The notes below the pieces were generated by a model that did not search any database, was not told the DNA's origin, and worked only from the letters and a program-made list of their open reading frames with translations. DNA of 6,761 nucleotides from Rhodospirillales bacterium (lineage in GTDB: Bacteria > Pseudomonadota > Alphaproteobacteria > Rhodospirillales > JADHTD01). Location of the stretch: the NCBI GenBank assembly GCA_016776525.1, contig JADHTD010000150.1, forward strand, positions 1 through 6,761, read 5' to 3'. Below are positions 1 to 5,090 of the stretch, piece by piece. Each line of letters starts with the position of its first letter. The first letter of the stretch is position 1. The position numbers were made by a program, and so were the translations under genes.

Positions 1-307
1 CCAATATCCCAACCCGACAATTGCTAGATTTATCATGCTTCCTCACTACCCTGATGTAAGGACAGGGAAGGCCCAAAAATTATAATATGTAGAAGTGATT
101 TCAACTGACAATACAAAAAAATGAATTTTTCACTATTTCTATTAAATAGTTTCACCTGGCAAAATTATAGACTGTAATTGACGGCCCCATAAGACCCGAC
201 GGGAGGCCTCCGGCCGCCGAAACGGTTATCCGGCAAAGCCCCCCTTGAAGAACATCTGTTAAATAACCCCGATCAAGCAATTGTGTGGCCGTTGACCCCA
301 TTTCCTA
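1..307. other. Non-coding upstream region, AT-rich then GC-rich
   Basis: I see no supportable gene here; the only ATG-started frames are very short (for example 35-85, 16 codons) and lack a ribosome binding site. Positions 71-180 are about 25% G+C (28 of 110). Positions 181-240 jump to about 68% (41 of 60), close to or above the flanking genes. The AT-rich part contains a TATAAT at 81-86 without a convincing -35 partner, and a small inverted repeat at 132-150. The GC-rich part carries the 10-bp palindrome GGAGGCCTCC at 202-211. This is probably intergenic DNA between an unseen upstream gene and the leuA transcription unit. Confidence 0.6.
132..150. repeat. 7-bp inverted repeat in AT-rich block
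   Basis: ACTATTT at 132-138 is the exact reverse complement of AAATAGT at 144-150, with a 5-nt loop. The hexamer TTTCAC overlaps each edge as a direct repeat (128-133 and 150-155), with starts 22 bp apart, about two helical turns. This could be a protein-binding site, but short AT-rich inverted repeats arise easily by chance. Confidence 0.3.
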
Positions 308-337
308 TTGACAATCGATCTCTGGATCAGTCTTTAT
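308..337 (+). promoter_or_regulatory. Candidate leuA promoter
   Basis: A perfect -35 hexamer TTGACA occupies 308-313. The best -10 at 18-bp spacing is CTTTAT (332-337), matching TATAAT at only three positions; at 17 bp it is TCTTTA (331-336), matching at two. Transcription would start near 344, inside the palindrome at 339-352. It would give a leader of roughly 335 nt before leuA, long enough for the leader ORF and hairpins. The -35 is good and the -10 poor, so this is a candidate only. Confidence 0.35.
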
Positions 338-338
338 G

Positions 339-352
339 GCCCTTGCAAGGGC
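339..352. repeat. Perfect 14-bp palindrome near predicted leuA start site
   Basis: GCCCTTGCAAGGGC equals its own reverse complement. It lies directly after the candidate -10 element, where a repressor operator would block initiation. In RNA it could also fold as a 5-bp stem with a TGCA loop at the 5' end of the transcript. No U-rich tract follows, so it is not an intrinsic terminator. The binding protein, if any, is unknown. Confidence 0.4.
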
Positions 353-430
353 TTAGACCTTTGTTAACCATGACATGGGATGATCCCAGTTGGCGGAGAG
401 TCCCCTGCAAGTGAAGAGTAGGCAGCAAAA

Positions 431-562
431 GTGATAGACGAGCGCCGCATTTTTGAGGATTTGAGGACGGACCGGTTGGCCCGTGTCTCCGCCTCTGCGC
501 ACGCCATCCTGCTGCCCGACCTGCTGCTCCTTGAGGGCGACCTTCGACTTAGGTGCCCCTGA
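431..562 (+). CDS. Leucine-rich leader peptide of leuA
   Basis: This short ORF ends 117 nt before leuA. From GTG at 431 it encodes 43 residues, 10 of them leucine; 8 of the last 17 are leucine, and the C-terminal segment reads LLPDLLLLEGDLRLRCP. Four Leu codons (CTG CTG CTC CTT) run together at 521-532. Stop TGA is 560-562; an in-frame TAG at 419-421 limits upstream extension. TTG at 476 is an alternative start giving 28 residues, with a better Shine-Dalgarno match (GAGGA, 463-467, 8-nt spacer); GTG 431 has only a weak AGG at 420-422. Leucine-codon runs before leucine biosynthesis genes are the hallmark of ribosome-mediated attenuation, and E. coli leuL also has four tandem Leu codons. The inferred role is sensing charged Leu-tRNA: stalling at 521-532 would alter folding of the overlapping hairpins. 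The start codon is uncertain and the peptide probably has no function of its own. Confidence 0.7.
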   Translation: MIDERRIFEDLRTDRLARVSASAHAILLPDLLLLEGDLRLRCP

Positions 563-626
563 GCGCCCGCCACTAAAGTCCCTATAAGATAAATAAACAT
601 TTTTTTAGGGACCCGGCGTTCAGGGG
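534..626 (+). promoter_or_regulatory. leuA leader RNA with competing hairpins (attenuator-like)
   Basis: The large hairpin pairs CCCCTGAGCGCC (556-567) with GGCGTTCAGGGG (615-626): 12 continuous pairs, one of them G-U. Inside it, GTCCCTA (578-584) pairs perfectly with TAGGGAC (606-612). The 5' arm contains the leader stop codon (560-562). An upstream hairpin, AGGGCGACCT (534-543) with AGGTGCCCCT (551-560), 8 of 10 paired, needs the same bases, so the two folds exclude each other. A ribosome stalled at the Leu codons 521-532 would cover the upstream arm and free 556-567 for the large hairpin; one finishing at the stop would block it. The only long T run (600-606) is inside the loop, not after the stem, so this is not a classical intrinsic terminator. 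Rho-dependent or translational control are alternatives. Confidence 0.55.
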
Positions 627-679
627 AAGCGAGAGAACCACGCACATCCGCAACACCTGATTGACGAAGGAATAAGACC

Positions 680-2236
680 ATGAGCAGTACAACCGATTCA
701 AACCGAGTTGTCATATTCGATACAACCTTGCGTGACGGCGAACAGTCGCCGGGCGCTTCCATGAACCTGGACGAGAAGCTCCGCATCGCCAGCGTGCTCG
801 AGGAAATGGGCGTCGATGTCATCGAGGCCGGGTTTCCGATTGCGTCTAACGGTGACTTTGAAGCCGTCAACGAAATTGCCAAGGTGGTGAAAAATTCGAC
901 CGTCTGCGGGCTGGCCCGGGCCAGCCACGGCGATATCGAACGCTGCGCCGAGGCCATCAAGCCGGCCGAGCGCCAACGCATCCACACCTTCCTGTCGACC
1001 AGTCCGCTGCATATGAAATACAAATTGCAGATGGAACCGGACGCCGTTTACGACATGGTCATCGATAGCGTGACGCATGCCCGCAATTTCGTCGATGACG
1101 TCGAATGGTCGGCGGAAGACGGCTCGCGCACCGAGCATGATTTCCTCTGCCGTTGCGTGGAGGCGGCCATCAAGGCCGGGGCCGGCACCATCAACATCCC
1201 CGACACGGTCGGCTATGCGGTGCCGGACGAATTCGCCGACCTGATCTCAATGCTGTTTAACCGGGTGCCCAACATCGACAAGGCGATTATCTCGGTCCAC
1301 TGCCATAACGACCTGGGCTTGGCCGTGGCCAATTCCCTGGCTGCCGTCCAGGTTGGTGCAAGGCAGATCGAATGCACCATTAACGGCCTCGGCGAACGGG
1401 CCGGCAACGCCGCCATGGAAGAAGTGGTGATGGGCATCAAGACCCGCCAAGACCGTATGCCTTACAGCACCGGTGTTGCCACCGAGAACATCATGAAGGC
1501 TTCGCGCCTGGTTTCCGGCGTTACCGGTTTCACGGTGCAGCCCAACAAGGCCATCGTCGGCGCCAATGCCTTCGCCCACGAATCGGGGATTCACCAGGAC
1601 GGCATGCTGAAACATGCCGGAACCTATGAGATCATGACCCCGGAATCGGTCGGCCTCACCCAGTCCACCCTGGTCATGGGTAAGCATTCCGGACGGCATG
1701 CCTTTGCCGAGAAGATCAAAGAACTGGGCTATGATTTGGGCGATAACGCGCTCAACGACGCCTTCCTGCGCTTCAAGGATCTGGCCGACAAAAAGAAAGA
1801 GGTCTTCGACGAGGATCTGGTGGCCCTGATTGACGACGAGGTGGTGCGGGACAACGACCGTATCCGGCTGGTCTCCCTGGAAATCCTCTGCGGCACCAAG
1901 CACCAGCCGCCGAAGGCGGAAATGGAGTTGGAGATCGATGGCGAGACGCTCAGTTGCAAGTCGTCCGGTGACGGCCCGGTCGATGCGGCCTTCAACGGCG
2001 TCAAGAAACTGTTCCCGCATCAGGCCCGCTTGCAACTCTACCAGGTGCATGCGGTGACCCACGGCACCGATGCCCAGGCCGAAGTGACCGTGCGGCTCGA
2101 GGAGAACGGGCGCACGGTGAATGGCCAGGGTGCCGATACCGATACCATGGTGGCCTCCGTCAAAGCCTATGTGACGGCCCTCAACAAGCTTCTGGTAAAG
2201 CGCGAAAAATCAGCCCCAGCGGCGATTTCGGCTTAA
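680..2236 (+). CDS. leuA: 2-isopropylmalate synthase
   Basis: LeuA condenses acetyl-CoA with 2-oxoisovalerate (3-methyl-2-oxobutanoate) to 2-isopropylmalate, the first committed step of leucine synthesis, in the cytoplasm. The 518-aa product matches the usual bacterial length (E. coli 523). The N-terminal HMGL-like TIM barrel opens with DTTLRDGEQSPGAS at residues 14-27 (R18 and D19 catalytic/metal). It also has SVHCHNDLG at 205-213 (H207 and H209 metal ligands), GLGERAGNA at 236-244 (N243 ligand) and HESGIHQDG at 300-308. From about residue 385 a C-terminal regulatory domain follows, with SSGDGPVDAAFNGV and GADTDTMVAS stretches typical of the leucine-binding LeuA dimer domain, so feedback inhibition by leucine is expected. 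ATG 680 has Shine-Dalgarno AAGGA at 667-671 with an 8-nt spacer, and the N-terminus begins just before the barrel as in homologues. The gene appears transcribed alone from the upstream leader region and ends at a strong terminator. Confidence 0.97.
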   Translation: MSSTTDSNRVVIFDTTLRDGEQSPGASMNLDEKLRIASVLEEMGVDVIEAGFPIASNGDFEAVNEIAKVVKNSTVCGLARASHGDIERCAEAIKPAERQRIHTFLSTSPLHMKYKLQMEPDAVYDMVIDSVTHARNFVDDVEWSAEDGSRTEHDFLCRCVEAAIKAGAGTINIPDTVGYAVPDEFADLISMLFNRVPNIDKAIISVHCHNDLGLAVANSLAAVQVGARQIECTINGLGERAGNAAMEEVVMGIKTRQDRMPYSTGVATENIMKASRLVSGVTGFTVQPNKAIVGANAFAHESGIHQDGMLKHAGTYEIMTPESVGLTQSTLVMGKHSGRHAFAEKIKELGYDLGDNALNDAFLRFKDLADKKKEVFDEDLVALIDDEVVRDNDRIRLVSLEILCGTKHQPPKAEMELEIDGETLSCKSSGDGPVDAAFNGVKKLFPHQARLQLYQVHAVTHGTDAQAEVTVRLEENGRTVNGQGADTDTMVASVKAYVTALNKLLVKREKSAPAAISA

Positions 2237-2262
2237 CCCCGGAGTAATTGACTGGAAACAGG

Positions 2263-2295
2263 CGGGAGGGCCCTGAAGGGCTCTCCCGTTTTGTT
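2263..2295 (+). terminator. Intrinsic terminator after leuA
   Basis: CGGGAGGGCCC (2263-2273) pairs with GGGCTCTCCCG (2278-2288) in an 11-bp stem with one G-U pair and a TGAA tetraloop. TTTTGTT follows directly (2289-2295). It starts 26 nt after the leuA stop and should separate leucine synthesis from the cell-shape cluster. Confidence 0.92.
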
Positions 2296-2515
2296 AGGGG
2301 GGATCGGGCCGTTTGTTATGAAAAATTTAAAGAGTTGGCCGCTATCGTTCCCCTTTGCGGAATCGTACCTGTTCTGCGAAAAAAGGGAAATTGCGCTGGT
2401 CCCCGGGCGTTAGAGTTTTTATAAAGGGGATTGACGATCAAGGGGGCCAGGATGCCGGGGGCCTTATCCGGCATTATTCTAGTCTCCCCTGATGCAGAAA
2501 CATGTGTGAGGTGAG
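2296..2515 (+). promoter_or_regulatory. mreB upstream region with hairpin and GGGGGCC repeat
   Basis: This 220-bp spacer must hold the mreB promoter, since a strong terminator precedes it. The best -10-like element is TATAAA at 2420-2425, but I find no good -35 at 16-18 bp, so the promoter is not assigned. GGGGGCC occurs twice (2442-2448 and 2457-2463, 15-bp period). ATGCCGG (2452-2458) pairs exactly with CCGGCAT (2468-2474) across a 9-nt loop, overlapping the second repeat. Only a weak TATTCT follows this stem, so it is more likely a 5'-UTR structure or operator than a terminator. Confidence 0.4.
2508..2515 (+). promoter_or_regulatory. mreB ribosome binding site, unusually close to start
   Basis: GAGGTGA (2508-2514) matches seven consecutive bases of the 16S anti-Shine-Dalgarno complement, but core GAGG ends only 4 nt before ATG 2516. 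No later in-frame start fits the conserved MreB N-terminus, and upstream the frame is closed by TGA at 2507-2509, so the start stands despite the tight spacing. Confidence 0.6.
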
Positions 2516-3556
2516 ATGTTTTCTCGACTGTTCGGCTTCCTTTCGGCGGATATGGCCATTGACCTGGGCACCGCCAACACCCTTGTCTACGTAAAAGGCA
2601 AAGGCATTGTCCTCAACGAGCCGTCGGTGGTGGCTATCGCCGAGGTCAAGGGCAAGAAGCAGGTGTTGGCCGTCGGTGAAGAAGCCAAGCAGATGCTGGG
2701 CCGCACGCCCGGCAACATCCGCGCCATCCGGCCGCTGCGGGACGGCGTTATCGCCGATTTCGAAGTCGCCGAGGAAATGATCAAGTACTTCATCCGCAAG
2801 GTTCACAACCGGCGCAGTTTCGCCTCGCCGCTGGTTATCGTTTGCGTGCCCTCAGGTTCGACTGCCGTTGAACGCCGCGCCATTCAGGAATCGGCGGAAA
2901 GCGCTGGTGCTCGCCGGGTCTTTTTGATCGAGGAACCGATGGCCGCCGCCATCGGCGCCGGCCTGCCGGTGACCGAACCGACCGGTTCCATGGTCGTCGA
3001 TATCGGCGGCGGCACCACAGAGGTCGCCGTGCTCAGCCTTGGCGGCATCGTTTATTCGCGCTCCGTACGCGTCGGCGGCGACAAGATGGACGAAGCCATC
3101 ATCGCCTACATCCGCCGCAACCATAATCTGCTGGTCGGTGAAAGCAGCGCCGAACGCATCAAGGAGGAGATCGGTTCCGCCTGTCCGCCGGAAGACGGCG
3201 AAGGCAGCACCTTGGAGATCAAGGGCCGCGATCTGATGAACGGGGTGCCGAAGGAATTGCTGATAAGTGAGAGGCAAATCTCGGAAAGCCTGGCCGAACC
3301 GGTCGGCGCCATCATCGAGGCGGTGAAAGTGGCCTTGGAACACACGGCCCCGGAACTGGCCGCCGACATCGTCGACAAGGGTATCGTTCTGACCGGCGGC
3401 GGGGCGCTGCTGGGCAATGTGGATTTCGTGCTCCGGCATGCCACCGGCCTGCCGGTATCCATCGCCGATGATCCGCTCAGCTGTGTTGTGCTGGGCACCG
3501 GGCGGGCCCTGGAAGAAATGAAGAAACTGCGCAACGTGTTGACGACCATGTATTAA
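2516..3556 (+). CDS. mreB: Rod shape-determining protein MreB (bacterial actin)
   Basis: MreB is an actin-fold ATPase that polymerises beneath the inner membrane and directs lateral peptidoglycan synthesis with MreC, MreD, RodA and PBP2. The 346-aa length is typical of the family. Visible actin-family elements are phosphate 1 IDLGTANTLVY at residues 15-25, IEEPMAAAIGAG from about 138 (E139-E140-P141), phosphate 2 VVDIGGGTTEVAV beginning at 160 (D162), and the adenosine motif LTGGGALL at 292-299. The short hydrophobic/basic N-terminus MFSRLFGFLSADM fits the membrane-binding amphipathic stretch of Gram-negative MreB. It is a full-length copy with no missing motif. It lies first in the shape cluster, behind its own 5' region. 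The following 136-nt gap with a candidate promoter suggests mreB may also be expressed separately from mreCD-mrdA, as might suit a filament-forming subunit needed in excess. Confidence 0.98.
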   Translation: MFSRLFGFLSADMAIDLGTANTLVYVKGKGIVLNEPSVVAIAEVKGKKQVLAVGEEAKQMLGRTPGNIRAIRPLRDGVIADFEVAEEMIKYFIRKVHNRRSFASPLVIVCVPSGSTAVERRAIQESAESAGARRVFLIEEPMAAAIGAGLPVTEPTGSMVVDIGGGTTEVAVLSLGGIVYSRSVRVGGDKMDEAIIAYIRRNHNLLVGESSAERIKEEIGSACPPEDGEGSTLEIKGRDLMNGVPKELLISERQISESLAEPVGAIIEAVKVALEHTAPELAADIVDKGIVLTGGGALLGNVDFVLRHATGLPVSIADDPLSCVVLGTGRALEEMKKLRNVLTTMY

Positions 3557-3601
3557 GGACGCCGTTTTACGGCCGGTTGCCTGCGGTTTATATCTTCCAA
3601 G

Positions 3602-3629
3602 TTGAAATATGCCCCATAAAGCATATCTT
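3602..3629 (+). promoter_or_regulatory. Candidate mreC promoter with inverted repeat in spacer
   Basis: TTGAAA (3602-3607, five of six consensus bases) and TATCTT (3624-3629, four of six) are separated by 16 bp. The inverted repeat ATATGC (3607-3612) / GCATAT (3621-3626) with an 8-nt centre fills the spacer and touches both hexamers, the geometry of an operator. Transcription would begin about 3636, giving a 5'-UTR of roughly 57 nt for mreC. No terminator is evident after mreB, so readthrough from mreB is also expected. Confidence 0.4.
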
Positions 3630-3646
3630 AATAGATTACGGTTCAT

Positions 3647-3689
3647 GCTCCCCCAGTAGCAATCCTGGGGATTAACGAAGAAGGGGAGC
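3647..3689 (+). promoter_or_regulatory. Possible mreC Shine-Dalgarno-sequestering RNA structure
   Basis: GCTCCCC (3647-3653) is exactly complementary to GGGGAGC (3683-3689), which contains the mreC Shine-Dalgarno sequence before ATG 3693. A competing hairpin pairs CCCCAG (3651-3656) with CTGGGG (3665-3670), and the two helices share bases 3651-3653. The RNA could thus switch between an occluded and an open ribosome binding site. C-rich/G-rich complementarity near a Shine-Dalgarno site can be chance, so this is tentative. Confidence 0.35.
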
Positions 3690-3692
3690 GGT

Positions 3693-4577
3693 ATGAAGGA
3701 TTACCCTCGCCCCATAACCCGTTTGGCAGCGCCGATCAAAAGTCTGGCGCAACGCTTCGCCTTGATCGGGTTGGTGGTCGCCGCCTTTGCCCTGATGATT
3801 CTGGGAAAGGCGGATACGGTTTTGGTCGAACGTTTCCGCGACGTCGTCACGGATACGGTTGCGCCTATACTGGATGTCGTCTCGCGGCCCATCGCGTCCA
3901 CCAAAATAGTTGTCGACGAGGTGCGCGAGCTGGCCGCTATCCGTGACGAGAACGCCAGACTGAATAAGGACAAAGCCCTGTTGTTGCAGTGGCAGACAGT
4001 GGCCCGCCGGTTGGAGGCAGAGAACACCTCGCTGCGGGCGATTTTGAATTACGTGCCGGATCCGGAAGCCAGTTTCATTACCTCGCGCGTGATCGCCGAT
4101 ACCGGTGGCGCTTTTGCCCACTCGTTGATCCTCAATGCCGGCAAACGTTCCAGCGTCGGCAAGGGGCAGGCGGTGATGACCGGCGATGGTCTGGTCGGGC
4201 GTATCGCCAGTGTCGGCAACCGGGCTTCGCGGGTATTGTTGATCACCGACCTTAACTCGCGCATTCCGGTGATCGTCGAATCTACCCGGGCGCGGGCCAT
4301 TCTGGCCGGTAACAATTCGAACCGGCCACGGCTCATTCACCTGCCGCAAAGCGCTTCTGTCACCCCCGGCGACCGGGTGGTGACGTCCGGCCACGGCGGC
4401 GCCTTCCCGCAGGGTCTGCCGGTCGGCATTGTCGCTTCCGTCGCCGACACCGGCATCACCGTACAGCCGTTCGTTGCCCGCAACCGGCTTGAATACGTCC
4501 GCGTTCTTGATTTCGGTTTGGAAGGTATCCTGCCGACGCCGTCTCCGCCCGCGGAACAGGAGACGCCGGCCCGATGA
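3693..4577 (+). CDS. mreC: Rod shape-determining protein MreC
   Basis: MreC is a bitopic inner-membrane protein whose periplasmic part binds and activates PBP2 in the elongasome. In the 294-aa product a short cytoplasmic N-terminus (residues 1-21) precedes one membrane segment (about 22-38, FALIGLVVAAFALMILG). A charged helical, probably coiled-coil stretch covers about 70-117. The two beta-barrel MreC domain lies at about 122-275, with GDGLVGRIASVG, ITDLNSRIPVIVE and GDRVVTSGHGGAFPQGLPVG stretches characteristic of the family. The tail is short and proline-rich (PTPSPPAEQE), without the long extension some alphaproteobacterial MreC proteins have. ATG 3693 follows Shine-Dalgarno AAGGGGAG (3681-3688). 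The stop overlaps the mreD start (ATGA), indicating translational coupling. Confidence 0.96.
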   Translation: MKDYPRPITRLAAPIKSLAQRFALIGLVVAAFALMILGKADTVLVERFRDVVTDTVAPILDVVSRPIASTKIVVDEVRELAAIRDENARLNKDKALLLQWQTVARRLEAENTSLRAILNYVPDPEASFITSRVIADTGGAFAHSLILNAGKRSSVGKGQAVMTGDGLVGRIASVGNRASRVLLITDLNSRIPVIVESTRARAILAGNNSNRPRLIHLPQSASVTPGDRVVTSGHGGAFPQGLPVGIVASVADTGITVQPFVARNRLEYVRVLDFGLEGILPTPSPPAEQETPAR

Positions 4578-5089
4578 GACCGACAACCTGGCAGCGGATG
4601 GATGTCCTGGCCCGCCGGTTGACCCCTTTCGGACTGACCCTGGTTATGGTCTTTATCGCCATCCTGCCTTTGCATGTGCCGGGGTTTGCCCGGGTGGCGC
4701 CCCTGTTGCCGCTGCTGGCGGTCTATCACTGGGGGATTTTCCGGCCTGAGCTGTTGCCGGTTTACGCCGTCTTTTTCATCGGTTTGTTACAGGATGTGCT
4801 GACCGGCGCCCCGGTCGGCATTAATGCTGTCGTATTGTTGGGCGTCTATGCCGTGGTGCTGTACCAGCAAAAGTTTTTCGCCGGTAAATCCTTTGCCGTC
4901 GTCTGGCTGGGCTTTACCTTGGTTTCGGCAGGCGCCGCGGTGCTCAGCTGGTGCTTGTTCTCGGCCTATTATGCGACCCTGATCAACCCCGGCGCCCTGT
5001 TTTTCCAATACCTGCTGACAGTCGGCCTTTATCCGTTCTTTGGCTGGTTATTCCTGCGCTGGCAGCAGGCTTTTTTAAAGTACGATTGA
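4574..5089 (+). CDS. mreD: Rod shape-determining protein MreD
   Basis: MreD is a small polytopic inner-membrane protein of the elongasome that associates with MreC and modulates its action on PBP2. The 171-aa product is mostly hydrophobic, with about five predicted membrane helices (near residues 18-34, 40-54, 58-74, 80-98 and 104-130, then a last one around 140-162). The segment FFIGLLQDVLTGAPVGINAV is the family signature (GLLxDxxxGxPxG). E. coli MreD is of similar size (162 aa). Its ATG shares four bases with the mreC stop (ATGA at 4574-4577), so translation is probably coupled to mreC. mrdA follows after one base. Helix limits are estimated by eye. Confidence 0.93.
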   Translation: MRPTTWQRMDVLARRLTPFGLTLVMVFIAILPLHVPGFARVAPLLPLLAVYHWGIFRPELLPVYAVFFIGLLQDVLTGAPVGINAVVLLGVYAVVLYQQKFFAGKSFAVVWLGFTLVSAGAAVLSWCLFSAYYATLINPGALFFQYLLTVGLYPFFGWLFLRWQQAFLKYD

Positions 5090-5090
5090 G

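Noticed and set aside
35..85. 16-codon ORF starting ATG 35
   Set aside because: No ribosome binding site, no recognisable sequence, and the length is expected by chance.
202..211. GGAGGCCTCC palindrome as an operator or terminator
   Set aside because: A 10-bp GC palindrome beside CGGCCG in GC-rich DNA is not notable alone, and no promoter or U-tract is adjacent.
600..606. Seven-T run as an intrinsic terminator tract
   Set aside because: The preceding 20 bases are AT-rich and form no stable stem ending at the run; the T run sits in the loop of the larger hairpin.
364..1023. 219-aa open frame on the minus strand
   Set aside because: It runs antisense through the leuA leader and the conserved leuA start; its composition is Ser/Arg-rich as expected of a shadow frame in GC-rich DNA, and no domain is recognisable.
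3561..3573. GCCGT-TTT-ACGGC hairpin right after mreB as a terminator
   Set aside because: Only five base pairs with a 3-nt loop and no U-rich tract after it.
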